Positions 37,225 to 46,168 of a stretch of 64,000 nucleotides of DNA are shown one piece after another. Position numbers and translations under genes: made by a program. The notes below the pieces were generated by a model that saw only the letters and a program-made list of their open reading frames with translations, had not been told where the DNA came from and made no database searches. The stretch is from contig QLTU01000017.1 in the NCBI GenBank assembly GCA_003268905.1, forward strand, positions 1-64,000, read 5' to 3'. This stretch comes from Acidovorax defluvii. GTDB lineage: Bacteria > Pseudomonadota > Gammaproteobacteria > Burkholderiales > Burkholderiaceae_C. The number at the start of each line of letters is the position of its first letter. Position 1 is the first letter of the stretch.

Positions 37225-37544
37225 GGCTAACGCCCGAAAGTAAGCCGCCCGCAGAATGCGGGTCGGCTTGACTGCACAGTTAGACCCATAGGCCAAAACG
37301 GGAAACCCCAGGTTGACGACGGGCGCACACTGCGAAAAAGCGCTGCGCCACGGAAGCGGCGCAACACTTTCAAAATGATAGCTACTAGCGCTTGCTGCGC
37401 AAGGGCTAGCGGCCTAAAAGGCTTGAAAAAGCGCACAAGCCCCAGGCGAAGCCCGCCACACGGCCAAAACCCCAGCGGAAAAACGCTTGAGAAAGGCGAA
37501 GCGCTGGAATAAATGCGGGCCTGCATAAAGCGGGAGTATGGAGG
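37225..37544 (-). repeat. Cassette 22: ~320-bp repeated cassette, leading end of the array
   Basis: attC at 37225-37285 with GCCCGCAGAATGCGGGT. Middle motif GATAGCTACTAGCGCTTGCT, the closest to the chromosomal repeat. It ends at the GACTAAC core at 37545-37551. Confidence 0.86.
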
Positions 37545-37740
37545 GACTAACTAGAATTAGACGACTGCAGTTCAACTCACACTCGTCGGATAAAAACAGT
37601 GCACGTCGAGTTTTCCCTGGGGTTTTGCGGCTTGCCGCTATTTAGGCAAACCTAAAAATTTGCAGTCGAAAAATGACAACGGGTGTTATAACTACATGCT
37701 ACAGCACCCGCATTGTGATCGGCTGACAGAAAACCCCCAG
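37545..37740. other. Leading edge of the array, candidate attI position, no integrase
   Basis: GACTAAC at 37545-37551 reads GTTAGTC on the minus strand, a valid core where an attI would be expected. The following 190 bases show no open frame resembling intI and no clear attI-like direct repeats. They are AT-richer than mmsB. They could be the trace of a lost integrase or plain intergenic DNA. Confidence 0.45.
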
Positions 37741-38640
37741 CTACGCCTGCTTCTTCTGCAGCATCTTGATCACGCTAGAAAAATCCTCCCCACCGTGCCC
37801 CGCAATGCTGTGCGCCGCGTAGATCGCGCGGGCCATGCCGCCCAGTGGGGTGCTGGCTTTCACGGCTGTGGCGTTTTCCTGGGATAGCCCCAAGTCCTTG
37901 AGCATCAAGTCAGTGCCAAAGCCACCTGTGTAGCCCTTGGAGGCGGGTGCGTTTTCGTGCACACCGGGGAAGGGGTTGTACTTTTCCAGCGCCCAGTTGC
38001 CGCCCGAGCTGCGGCGCATGATTTCGCTCAGCACTTTGGGGTCGAGGCCGTTGGCAACGCCCAGGGCGATGGCCTCGCTGGTGCCCACCATCAAAATGCC
38101 CAGCAGCATGTTGTTGCAGATCTTGGCGGTCTGGCCGGCGCCCACGGCGCCGGCGTGGAAGATGTTGGCGCCCATTTTTTCGAGCAGGGGGCGGGCGCGT
38201 TCGAGCTGCGCGGTGCTGCCGCCGACCATGAAGGTGAGGGTGCCTGCAATGGCTCCACCGGTGCCACCAGAAACGGGGGCGTCGATGAAGTCCACACCTT
38301 GCGCCTGGGCGGCCTGGGCCACTTTTTGGGAGGTGGCGGCGGCGATGGTTGAGCTGTCGATCACCAGCGCCCCCTTGGCGATGTGGGCCAGCAGGCCGCT
38401 CTGGCCGTTGCTGCCCAAAAACAGTGCTTCCACATGCTGACTGGCGGGCAGCATGGTGACGATGGCCTCAGCCCCCTGCGCAGCGGCGGTGGCGCTGGCG
38501 GCAATGGCCACGCCGTCGGCGGCCAGCTTGTCGCAGGCGGGTTTTGACAGGTCAAACGCCTGGACTTCGTGGCCGGCCTTGTGCAGGTTCAGGGCCATGG
38601 GGCCGCCCATGTTTCCGAGGCCGATGAATGCGATTTTCAT
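37741..38640 (-). CDS. mmsB: 3-hydroxyisobutyrate dehydrogenase
   Basis: A 299-residue beta-hydroxyacid dehydrogenase that oxidises 3-hydroxyisobutyrate to methylmalonate semialdehyde in valine breakdown, NAD-linked. IAFIGLGNMGGPMALNLHKA is the dinucleotide site, DAPVSGGTGGAIAGTL the substrate motif, and the catalytic lysine is in GAGQTAKICNNMLL. GTDLMLKDLGLSQENA is the C-terminal signature. An AAGGAGA Shine-Dalgarno lies before the ATG at 38640. It borders the cassette array and precedes, on the same strand, the TfoX-like, acyl-CoA dehydrogenase and mmsA genes. Confidence 0.95.
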   Translation of the reverse strand: MKIAFIGLGNMGGPMALNLHKAGHEVQAFDLSKPACDKLAADGVAIAASATAAAQGAEAIVTMLPASQHVEALFLGSNGQSGLLAHIAKGALVIDSSTIAAATSQKVAQAAQAQGVDFIDAPVSGGTGGAIAGTLTFMVGGSTAQLERARPLLEKMGANIFHAGAVGAGQTAKICNNMLLGILMVGTSEAIALGVANGLDPKVLSEIMRRSSGGNWALEKYNPFPGVHENAPASKGYTGGFGTDLMLKDLGLSQENATAVKASTPLGGMARAIYAAHSIAGHGGEDFSSVIKMLQKKQA

Positions 38641-38689
38641 GGTGTTGTCTCCTTGTGGTGATGTGGGTGATGGGTCGGAAATTGTTATG

Positions 38690-38746
38690 AATTTGATAGC
38701 TGCCAGCGCTTTATGGATAAGGGCTAGAGGCTGAAAAGGCTTGAAA
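38690..38746 (+). repeat. Dispersed repeat (family 1), intergenic
   Basis: TTTGATAGCTGCCAGCGCTT, then AAGGGCTAGAGGCTGAAAAG and GCTTGAAAT. It fills most of the gap between mmsB and the TfoX-like gene and is very like the middle of the repeated cassettes. Confidence 0.82.
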
Positions 38747-39196
38747 TTACGGAGATTCGTCGCCAAAAATGCTGTGGCGCTTGCCGCTGGGGGTTGGCGG
38801 CGTGGGCGGCGTTGGCGGTGGCTGCTGACCGGCTGCCGCACGTTTGCGCGGTGGCGTGGCTTTGGCATGGGGGTTGTAGGCCAGGGCTTCTGTAAACCAC
38901 ATATTCCACTGCGCACGCGTGGCGTAGCCGTTGGGCTCGATCCAGAAGTAGCCCTGCATCTTGCCCTCGGGCGACAGCTCGCGCGTGTTCTGCATTTCCT
39001 GAAACTCGCCATGTCGTGCGGGCGGCAGGCGCACCAGCAGTTCGTCGCCCTTGACGCCCATGCACAGCTTGCCATCCACAAAAAAGCAGTAGCTGCCAAA
39101 CAGGGTGCGTTCCTCCACATCGCTGCGCTGCGCCAGCGCGGCGCGCACGGCGTCGATCAGGTGCAGGGTTTCGTCGCTGAGGGGGCGGGCGGGCAT
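38747..39196 (-). CDS. TfoX N-terminal domain protein
   Basis: A 149-residue protein. Residues ~10-105 form a TfoX_N domain: VEERTLFGSYCFFVDGKLCM, VKGDELLVRLPP, and PEGKMQGYFWIEP. The C-terminal ~40 residues are Pro/Thr/Lys-rich and probably unstructured. It lacks the C-terminal TfoX domain, so a direct competence-regulator role should not be assumed; single-domain members are common and uncharacterised. It lies within the valine cluster but is probably not part of that pathway. Confidence 0.85.
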   Translation of the reverse strand: MPARPLSDETLHLIDAVRAALAQRSDVEERTLFGSYCFFVDGKLCMGVKGDELLVRLPPARHGEFQEMQNTRELSPEGKMQGYFWIEPNGYATRAQWNMWFTEALAYNPHAKATPPRKRAAAGQQPPPTPPTPPTPSGKRHSIFGDESP

Positions 39197-39211
39197 GGTT
39201 TACATGAAATG

Positions 39212-39255
39212 GGCCGCTGGCGCTTTATGGATAAGCGCTAGCAGCTATGAAATAG
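39212..39255. repeat. Dispersed repeat (family 1), intergenic
   Basis: GCTGGCGCTTTATGGATAAG and CGCTAGCAGCTATGAAATAG form a short palindromic version of the repeat between two genes. Confidence 0.7.
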
Positions 39256-40422
<1,167 letters not shown>

Positions 40423-40477
40423 GGGGAATCTCGCTGGGTCTGGCGACGAAAGGGATGGGTGAAAAACTCTCAGCCTC

Positions 40478-40873
40478 TCAGGGCTTTGCAGGCGTGTCGG
40501 CGCTCAGCCAGCGCATGATGCCCTGGCGCCGTTGCTGCGTTTCGCGCGTCAGGCACTCGTGGTAGGTGCGCGGGCCATCGGGCTGCTGCTCGGTGGCCCG
40601 CGTGGCCTGCTTGCAGCGGGCAACGCGATCGCGCTGCCAGGCGCTGTGCTCCTGGCGCAGTTGCGGGCGCTCGTGGGCCGACAGGGCCCGCATCACGTCG
40701 CCATACAGCACGGCAATGGTGGTGTCGGCCGCCTGAAAGTCCTGCACCGCGCAGGCATTGACCTCGGCCATGGTGCCACCCGGGCGGCAGGCGGCACCCG
40801 CCTGTGCCCAGGCACCACCCACCTGCAACGCAAGCAGGGCGGCGATGACGATCGGCTGACAGCCCCTCATCAT
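40478..40873 (-). CDS. LprI family (DUF1311) exported protein
   Basis: A 131-residue protein with a signal peptide (CQPIVIAALLALQVGGAWAQ) and a mature domain of the lysozyme-inhibitor LprI/DUF1311 type: Cys at CRPGG, then MAEVNACAVQDFQAADTTI and RPQLRQEHSAWQRDRVARCK. The paired cysteines likely form disulfides in the periplasm. Two adjacent ATG codons (40873, 40870) are possible starts; a longer frame to 40948 is less likely because it would bury the signal peptide. It lies between two valine-pathway genes without an evident link. Confidence 0.75.
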   Translation of the reverse strand: MMRGCQPIVIAALLALQVGGAWAQAGAACRPGGTMAEVNACAVQDFQAADTTIAVLYGDVMRALSAHERPQLRQEHSAWQRDRVARCKQATRATEQQPDGPRTYHECLTRETQQRRQGIMRWLSADTPAKP

Positions 40874-40904
40874 TTCAGCTATCGCTAGCGCTGCGCGCCG
40901 CCCG

Positions 40905-41037
40905 CGTCGCATGCAACGGGCGCGACCCAGGCCAGGGCTCCCGCGCAAGGGCCGCCCCGCCGCGCCGGGAGCGTCCCCCTGCCCGCAGCGCGCAGCGCTG
41001 CGAGAGCGGGGGGAAGGCCCGAAGGGCCTCAGAGGGG
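40905..41037 (-). repeat. Dispersed GC-rich repeat (family 2)
   Basis: Read on the minus strand: CTCTGAGGCCCTTCGGGCCT, a C-run, CGCTGCGCGCTGCGGGCAGG, then GGGCGGCCCTTGCGCGG. The same blocks in the same order occur at 54855 and 56118. Confidence 0.65.
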
Positions 41038-41041
41038 TGTT

Positions 41042-42559
41042 TCATTTCAGGCTGATGGTCGTGTTCATGCCCTGGCCTGCGGTGCTGTCGTCAAACCAGC
41101 GTGCCGTCACGGTCTTGGTCTGGGTGTAGAACAGGATGACCTGCTTGCCGTAGGGGCCCAGGTCGCCCAGCTTGGAAGCGCGCGAGCCGGAGAACGAGAA
41201 CAGCGGCACGGGCACGGGCACCGGCACGTTGATGCCGACCTGACCCACGTCGATCTCTTCCTGGAACTTGCGTGCGGCCGCGCCACTTTGCGTGAACACG
41301 GCGGTGCCGTTGCCGTTGGGGTTGGCATTGATGAACTCGATGGCTTCGTCCAGATTGGCGGCGCCCACCAGGCTCAGCACGGGGCCAAAGATTTCCTGGT
41401 CATAGATGGCCATGCCGGGCTTGACGCCGCTGAAGATGGTCGGGCCGACGAAATTGCCCTTCTCGTAGCCGGGCACGGTAGGCTTGCGGCCGTCGAGTTC
41501 CAGCGTGGCGCCATCGGCAATGCCGCGTTCGATCAGGCCTTCAATGCGCGAGAGGGCTGCGCACGAGATGACGGGGCCCACGTCCGTGCCCTTTTCGGTG
41601 CCGCCGCTGATCTTGAGCGTCTTGGCCTTGGCCACCAGGTCGGGAATCCACTTCTGTGCTTCGCCCACCAGCACCACCACGGGCAGGGCCATGCAGCGCT
41701 GGCCAGCGGCGCCGAACGAGGCACCGGCGATGGCGTTGAGGGTCTGCTCCTTGTTGGCGTCGGGCAGGATGATGGCGTGGTTCTTCGCGCCCATCATGCA
41801 CTGCGCGCGCTTGCCGTTGAGGGTGGCGCGGTTGTACACATGCGTGCCCACCTTGGTGGAGCCGACGAACGACACGGCCTTGATGTCCGGGTGGTCGCAG
41901 ATGGCGTTTACGGCCATTTCGCCGCCGTGGATCACGTTCAGCACGCCGGGCGGCACGCCAGCTTCGAGGGCCAGTTCGCACAGGCGCATGGTGACCATCG
42001 GGTCTTGCTCGGAGGGCTTGAGCACGAAGGTGTTGCCGGTGGCAATGGCCATCGGGAACATCCACAGCGGGATCATCGCCGGGAAGTTGAACGGGGTGAT
42101 GCCGGCGCACACGCCCAGTGGCTGCAGCAGGGTGTAGGTGTCCACACCGCCAGCCACGTTGTTGGCCAGCTCGCCGAGCTGCAGGTTGCCGATGCTGGCG
42201 GCATGCTCCACCACTTCGAGGCCACGGAACACATCGCCCTCGGCGTCGGGCAGGGTCTTACCCTGTTCGGCCGTCAGCATGGCGGCCAGTTCGCCCATGT
42301 TTTCGCGGATGAGCTGCTGGAGCTTGAGGAAGACGCGGGCGCGTGCGCCGATGGGGGTTTTCTTCCAGGTCTTGAAGGCTTCCTTGGCCGAGGCCACGGC
42401 CGCGTTGATTTCCTCCGCCGTGGCAAACGGCACGCGGGCCAGCACCTGCTGCGTGGCGGGGTTCACCACGTCGCGCCACTCGGTGGTCTTGGATTCGACG
42501 AACTGGCCGCCGATCAGCAGCTTGACGGTGGGGGCCTTGACGGCGGTGGATGCATCCAT
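41042..42559 (-). CDS. mmsA: Methylmalonate-semialdehyde dehydrogenase (CoA-acylating)
   Basis: A 505-residue aldehyde dehydrogenase that converts methylmalonate semialdehyde to propionyl-CoA with NAD and Co[21 protein letters not shown] and [16 protein letters not shown] are MmsA-type blocks, and the catalytic cysteine is in [14 protein letters not shown]. The C-terminal [20 protein letters not shown] is also characteristic. A CAGGAGA Shine-Dalgarno supports the ATG at 42559; a longer frame reaches 42766 but has no family resemblance. It would be divergent from a LysR regulator but for the inserted toxin-antitoxin module. Confidence 0.95.
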   Translation of the reverse strand: MDASTAVKAPTVKLLIGGQFVESKTTEWRDVVNPATQQVLARVPFATAEEINAAVASAKEAFKTWKKTPIGARARVFLKLQQLIRENMGELAAMLTAEQGKTLPDAEGDVFRGLEVVEHAASIGNLQLGELANNVAGGVDTYTLLQPLGVCAGITPFNFPAMIPLWMFPMAIATGNTFVLKPSEQDPMVTMRLCELALEAGVPPGVLNVIHGGEMAVNAICDHPDIKAVSFVGSTKVGTHVYNRATLNGKRAQCMMGAKNHAIILPDANKEQTLNAIAGASFGAAGQRCMALPVVVLVGEAQKWIPDLVAKAKTLKISGGTEKGTDVGPVISCAALSRIEGLIERGIADGATLELDGRKPTVPGYEKGNFVGPTIFSGVKPGMAIYDQEIFGPVLSLVGAANLDEAIEFINANPNGNGTAVFTQSGAAARKFQEEIDVGQVGINVPVPVPVPLFSFSGSRASKLGDLGPYGKQVILFYTQTKTVTARWFDDSTAGQGMNTTISLK

Positions 42560-42632
42560 GGGTTTTGTCTCCTGAATAAAACGGGGCGGCAACACTGCCG
42601 TCTGCATGCATGGTAGCTGTGCGAAATTATCT

Positions 42633-42731
42633 GCACAAGAGACAATAACGCACCTGAGATTTGCAAATTTGCACAGTGCGGGCCGCCTGGGATGCCGCAC
42701 GGAGACCGCCATGGGCCGGGCCAACTGCATC
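42633..42731 (+). pseudogene. Remnant of a LysR gene start and promoter (direct-repeat copy 1)
   Basis: GCACAAGAGACAAT, TTGCAAATTTGCACA and TGCCGCACGGAGACCGCCAT recur in order at 43941-44036, the promoter and start of the intact LysR gene. After the ATG the sequence is related (GGGCCAACTGCATC against GGGACAACCTGCGC) but quickly loses coding sense. It lies immediately upstream of mmsA, where a divergent regulator would be expected. Confidence 0.7.
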
Positions 42732-42794
42732 ACCTTTTGCCTGCGGCCGTGCCTTTGCTGTGGCACCGGGTGGTGGCTTGCCCATTTGCTCCTG

Positions 42795-42840
42795 AAAAAA
42801 TAGCTGTAGACGCTTTATTTGTAAGCGCCAAAGGCATTTT
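42795..42840 (+). repeat. Dispersed repeat (family 1), intergenic
   Basis: AAAAAATAGCTGTAGACGCT, then GTAAGCGCCAAAGGCATTTT. It marks the left edge of the inserted toxin-antitoxin module. Confidence 0.7.
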
Positions 42841-42858
42841 TGTAGGATTTTTATGGTG

Positions 42859-43491
42859 CTATTCAGTCCCGGCTGTACCCAGCACGCGTTGCGCCCAAGC
42901 GGGCAGGGGAGCTGCCAGTGTCGTGGTGGCACTGGCGGTGCGAACGGCCACCAGGCGTGGGCCGCCTTCGGTCACGTCCATGGCGTCGTAAAGGTAGGCC
43001 GCATCGGCCCATTGCACGGCCTGCGTCAGGTGGGCCATGGTGCGCGGGTAGCGCGCCAGGATGCGCTCGGGTGGCACAGGGTGGCCGCCTTCGCGCACGC
43101 GCTGCGCCACACGGTCGAGCAGGCGGGCCGGGTAGTCCAGCGCCACGATGTACAGCGCAACGGTAAAGCCGTGGCGCTGCGCTTCTTTGATCAATGCCAG
43201 TTTGGACGGGTGGGAGAACACGGTTTCACTTGCAAACGGTGTGCGATCTGCGAGCAGGCGTGCGCGGCGCGCGTCGGCCCAGGCGCGGGCGGCTTCAGAG
43301 CGCTCCTGGGCATTGGCGATGTGCTGCAGATATTCGCGCTCGTGCAGGTCGGCGTTCACGAATTCCAGCGGTGGGCCCAGCAAGCCTTCGCGCACCAAAG
43401 CGCGGTAGAGGGTGGACTTGCCCGCGCCATTGGGGCCGGCGAGCAGATGGAACCACAGCGGCGGGGGCGCTGCGGTGTGGGGCCGTGCCAT
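42859..43491 (-). CDS. Zeta-toxin-like P-loop kinase
   Basis: A 210-residue P-loop protein. Walker A is AGPNGAGKST (K25), followed by FVNADLHE, the basic/acidic stretch ARRARLLADRTPFASETVFS with SHPSKLALI, and YDAMDV, an order seen in zeta toxins and related kinases. Zeta toxins phosphorylate UDP-N-acetylglucosamine and poison cell-wall synthesis; whether this one does is untested. The ATG at 43491 lies four bases after the stop of the ParD-like gene, so the pair is an operon of antitoxin-then-toxin form. Confidence 0.82.
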   Translation of the reverse strand: MARPHTAAPPPLWFHLLAGPNGAGKSTLYRALVREGLLGPPLEFVNADLHEREYLQHIANAQERSEAARAWADARRARLLADRTPFASETVFSHPSKLALIKEAQRHGFTVALYIVALDYPARLLDRVAQRVREGGHPVPPERILARYPRTMAHLTQAVQWADAAYLYDAMDVTEGGPRLVAVRTASATTTLAAPLPAWAQRVLGTAGTE

Positions 43492-43495
43492 GTGC

Positions 43496-43819
43496 TCAGG
43501 CTGCGTGGGTCTGGTTTGCACGCACCACTTCGCGCACGCGCTGGGCCAGCGAGCCGCTGGTTTGCGCAGCCAGCAGCCGGGCGGTCAGCGCGTCCACCGA
43601 GGTGGGAGCCGTGGCCTGCGCGCGGGGCGCGGCTTCATATTGTTCGATGGCGGAGCGTGCTTCTTGCACGCTCAGGCCGGTGTGCTCCACGATCTGGCCC
43701 AGCGTGGCCCAGTATTCAATCTGGCTGGCCACCGAGCGGCGCATGGGCTGCGCAGCCTGGCGGGCCTGCTCGACGAGGGTGTTGGGGAGCTTGACCGATG
43801 CAAACGGGGTGGATGCCAT
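43496..43819 (-). CDS. ParD-like antitoxin
   Basis: A 107-residue protein whose first ~60 residues (FASVKLPNTLVEQARQAAQP, then RRSVASQIEYWATLGQIVE) match the ParD-like antitoxin family, a ribbon-helix-helix DNA-binding fold. The remaining ~45 residues (SVDALTARLLAAQTSGSLAQ) would bind the toxin. It lies directly upstream of the zeta-like gene and probably represses the operon's own promoter. Coupling of a ParD-like domain with a zeta-type kinase is seen in proteobacteria. Confidence 0.83.
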   Translation of the reverse strand: MASTPFASVKLPNTLVEQARQAAQPMRRSVASQIEYWATLGQIVEHTGLSVQEARSAIEQYEAAPRAQATAPTSVDALTARLLAAQTSGSLAQRVREVVRANQTHAA

Positions 43820-43940
43820 AAGGATCTCCTGATTGGCGCATTTTGCGTCAATTGGCGACTGACGGCAAGTTGTCGCCGGGAGGATTCATCCACGCGAACG
43901 ACTGCTGACGTCATGAACGGCGTTGGTGCAAAAGTACCGG

Positions 43941-44036
43941 TGCAAGAGACAATGGAATGGTTGTATTTTGCAAATTTGCACATCGGTAGGCCCTTGGGCT
44001 GCCGCACGGAGACCGCCATGGATTGGGACAACCTGC
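43941..44036 (+). promoter_or_regulatory. LysR gene promoter region, direct-repeat copy 2
   Basis: TTTTGCAAATTTGCACA contains an imperfect palindrome with a T-N11-A pattern, the usual LysR-type operator form. It lies about 40 bases upstream of the LysR ATG and recurs near mmsA at 42660, so the regulator probably binds both. Confidence 0.6.
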
Positions 44037-44920
44037 GCTATTTTCTGGAACTGGCCCGTGCCGGCACGCTGGTGGGTGCGGCGCGGCGACTGGCGGTGGA
44101 CCACACCACCGTGGCCCGGCGCCTGCAGGCGCTGGAAAAGCAGGTGGGCGCCGCCTTGTTTGCGCGCGAGGCGGGCGGCCATCGGCTCACCGAGGCTGGG
44201 CGCGCGCTGCTGCCACAGGTCGAGGCCATGGAGGCCGCCTTTATGGCCGTGGAAAATGCTGCGCCTGGCGTGCGCCAGGGCCTGCACGGCCTGGTGCGCA
44301 TTGGCACCACGGAGGGTTTTGGCAACCTGATTCTGGCGCCGCAACTGGCGCGCTTTGCCCTAAGCCACCCCGGGCTGGTGGTAGACCTGCTGGCACTGCC
44401 GCGCCTGGTGCACCTGTCGCGGCGCGAGGCCGATATCGTCATCTCGCTGGAGCGCCCGGCGCGCGGTGCGGTGCTGGTGGTCAAGCTGACCGACTACGTG
44501 TTGCAGCTCTACGGTGCGCGCAGCTACCTGGAGCGCCATGCGCCCATCCACACCGCCGACGACCTGCGTGGCCACACCTTCATCAGCTATGTGGACGACC
44601 TGCTGTTCAGCAAAGAGCTGCAGATTCTGGATGAACTGCACCGCCCCGCACACTTTGCGCTGCGCAGCACCAGCATCCTGGCGCAGTACGAGGCGGCGCG
44701 GGCTGGGGCGGGGCTGGCGGTGTTGCCTGCGTTCGTGGCCGCGCAAGACCCATCGTTGATCCCTGTGTTGCCAGGCGTGGCGCGGTTTCAGCGCACGTTC
44801 TGGATGTCCATGCCCGGCGACAACAAGCATGTGGCCCGAATGCAGGCCACCTGGGCCTTCTTGCGTGAGGCTGTGGCGGCCAAGCAAGGGCTGCTGTTGC
44901 CGCAGATAAACACTATTTAA
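44018..44920 (+). CDS. LysR-family transcriptional regulator, likely of the mms valine genes
   Basis: A 300-residue LysR regulator. The helix-turn-helix is residues ~1-60 (NLRYFLELARAGTLVGAARR, then AVDHTTVARRLQALEKQVGA), followed by an effector domain from ~92 (RIGTTEGFGNLILAPQL). The ATG at 44018 gives the usual MDWDNLRYF start; the frame stays open far upstream without meaning. Its promoter sequence is duplicated beside mmsA, which supports control of mmsA. The stop codon lies in a copy of the dispersed repeat. Confidence 0.88.
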   Translation: MDWDNLRYFLELARAGTLVGAARRLAVDHTTVARRLQALEKQVGAALFAREAGGHRLTEAGRALLPQVEAMEAAFMAVENAAPGVRQGLHGLVRIGTTEGFGNLILAPQLARFALSHPGLVVDLLALPRLVHLSRREADIVISLERPARGAVLVVKLTDYVLQLYGARSYLERHAPIHTADDLRGHTFISYVDDLLFSKELQILDELHRPAHFALRSTSILAQYEAARAGAGLAVLPAFVAAQDPSLIPVLPGVARFQRTFWMSMPGDNKHVARMQATWAFLREAVAAKQGLLLPQINTI

Positions 44921-44969
44921 TCAATAGCTGCTCGCGCTTATCCCATAAGGGCTAACGCCATATTTCATT
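44918..44969 (+). repeat. Dispersed repeat (family 1), at the end of the LysR gene
   Basis: TCAATAGCTGCTCGCGCTTA, then CATAAGGGCTAACGCCATAT. The TAA stop of the LysR gene is the first codon of this element. Confidence 0.72.
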
Positions 44970-45016
44970 TGATTTTTAATCTGCTTCAACCCAAGAGCTG
45001 CTGAGCGCGACCCTAA

Positions 45017-45050
45017 CAACAAAAGGCCCGGCCCGAAGTGGGCCAGGCCA
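45017..45050 (-). terminator. Rho-independent terminator of the DUF3309 gene
   Basis: GGCCTGGCCC and GGGCCGGGCC pair with one mismatch and are followed on the minus strand by TTTTGTTGTT. It lies about 110 bases past the stop codon of the small membrane protein gene. Confidence 0.65.
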
Positions 45051-45162
45051 GGCCCGAGCGAAAAGACGGGCGGACGGCTTTGGGCGACGGGGTTGCTGCA
45101 CGCCTTGGGCAAGCGTGTAGCCCGCCCGGGTGGCGTGTGCCTTCAGGCCGCTTTGGCGTGCG

Positions 45163-45321
45163 TCAGATTTTGCCCATGAGCAGCAACACCACCAAAATCA
45201 GCACCACCAGACCCAGGCCGCCGCTGGGCCCGTAGCCCCATGAGCGGCTGTGGCCCCAGGTGGGCAAGGCACCGACCAGGATGAGGATCAGGACGATAAG
45301 AAGAATCAGCGAGAGTGACAG
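45163..45321 (-). CDS. DUF3309 family small membrane protein, probably CTG-started
   Basis: A protein of ~52 residues with two hydrophobic segments (SLILLIVLILILVGALPTW and GGLGLVVLILVVLLLMG) joined by HSRSWGYGPSG, the DUF3309 pattern. Known members begin MSLSLILL. Here the matching codon at 45321 is CTG, preceded by AGGAAACACC, the same ribosome-site spacing as sodB. No ATG, GTG or TTG lies close by; the only alternative is an ATG at 45378, which adds 19 unrelated residues. Function of the family is unknown. Confidence 0.75.
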   Translation of the reverse strand: MSLSLILLIVLILILVGALPTWGHSRSWGYGPSGGLGLVVLILVVLLLMGKI

Positions 45322-45517
45322 GGTGTTTCCTGGTGAGGGTGAATCACTGCATTCTTCTCGCACTGCGGGCCGGGGCACGCAGGTGCATGGCTTGCCGTTG
45401 TGTCAGCCATTGCCGACAGCCTGCATGGCGCGGCCTTGGCGGGCAGGGCTGCGTGTGGCAATCGGGCTGGAACAGGGCTGGTGGCAGGACTGGCAAGAGG
45501 GCCAGTAAGAGGGCTGA

Positions 45518-45985
45518 TTACATCAGCAGTGCCACCGCCACCGTGAGCACGCCCAGAGCGAGGTTGATGCCCACCCAGGTGCGGATGCCGATCAGCGCTT
45601 TGCCGCCAGTGGGCCAGTCGGTGGCGGCGACGGCGCGTTGCAGGCGTTTGTACAGGGCGAAGCGGATGTGGCCGAAGATGGCCGCCATCACCAGGCCGAG
45701 CGTGGCCATCACAGTCCAGCCCAGCGGCATGGCAAAGCTGCCACCCGATTGCACGACCTGGCGTGCGAAGTTGCCGATCATCCACACGCCGCTGGCCAGC
45801 ATCAGCACCACGGCCACCAGCACGGCGGCAAAGAAGCGCTCAAGCACGTCGTGCATGAGCCGCACGCGCACTGCGGGCTCCAGCGCCTGGGTGGCGGGGC
45901 GCAGGAAAAAGTGGGCAAACACCATGCCGCCGACCCAGACGACGATGGACAAAAGGTGAATCAGTTTCAGGCTGGCATAAAGCAT
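45518..45985 (-). CDS. CopD-like integral membrane protein
   Basis: A 155-residue protein with four membrane spans: 5-26, 50-72, 85-107 and 132-154. KLIHLLSIVVWVGGMVFAHF with its conserved His and Trp is typical of the CopD/DUF2269-like membrane proteins common in betaproteobacteria. A copper-uptake role is known only for some CopD proteins and no copper genes lie nearby. The ATG at 45985 is chosen because the upstream part of the frame is Arg/Pro-rich noise. Confidence 0.8.
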   Translation of the reverse strand: MLYASLKLIHLLSIVVWVGGMVFAHFFLRPATQALEPAVRVRLMHDVLERFFAAVLVAVVLMLASGVWMIGNFARQVVQSGGSFAMPLGWTVMATLGLVMAAIFGHIRFALYKRLQRAVAATDWPTGGKALIGIRTWVGINLALGVLTVAVALLM

Positions 45986-46168
45986 GTTGCAGGGCTCGCG
46001 AAGGGTAGGGAAAGGCCGAAAATACGGGATTTGCCGTCCGCGCAGCATGGGTGCGCTGCGCCGGGCCCTCAAGCCGTGGGGGCATTGCGACGTTGCTGGG
46101 GTACTTTCGTTGCTGCCACTACTGCCACTTTTGCCACCACTGTGTCGCAGCAGGGCATTCAGAGCCTG

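Larger units (their letters stand above)
26643..37551 (-). mobile_element. Integron cassette array of 22 attC sites without an integrase (CALIN type)
   Basis: Twenty-two attC sites follow each other between ydhR and mmsB. Each runs from an RYYYAAC-like core (GCCTAAC, GGCTAAC or GACTAAC) to a GTTRRRY core (GTTAGAC, GTTAGGC or GTTAGCC) with inverted-repeat arms between. The coding cassettes have their genes on the minus strand with the stop codon at or in the attC, so the array reads right to left and its leading end is near 37551. The extra unpaired base lies in the plus-strand right arm, which agrees with this orientation. No IntI tyrosine recombinase is visible within or on either side (26.0-26.6 or 37.55-45 kb). 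Confidence 0.9.

Noticed and set aside
37660..37887. A 75-codon plus-strand frame at the array edge, considered as an integrase remnant
   Set aside because: No tyrosine recombinase motifs, and most of it is antisense to mmsB.
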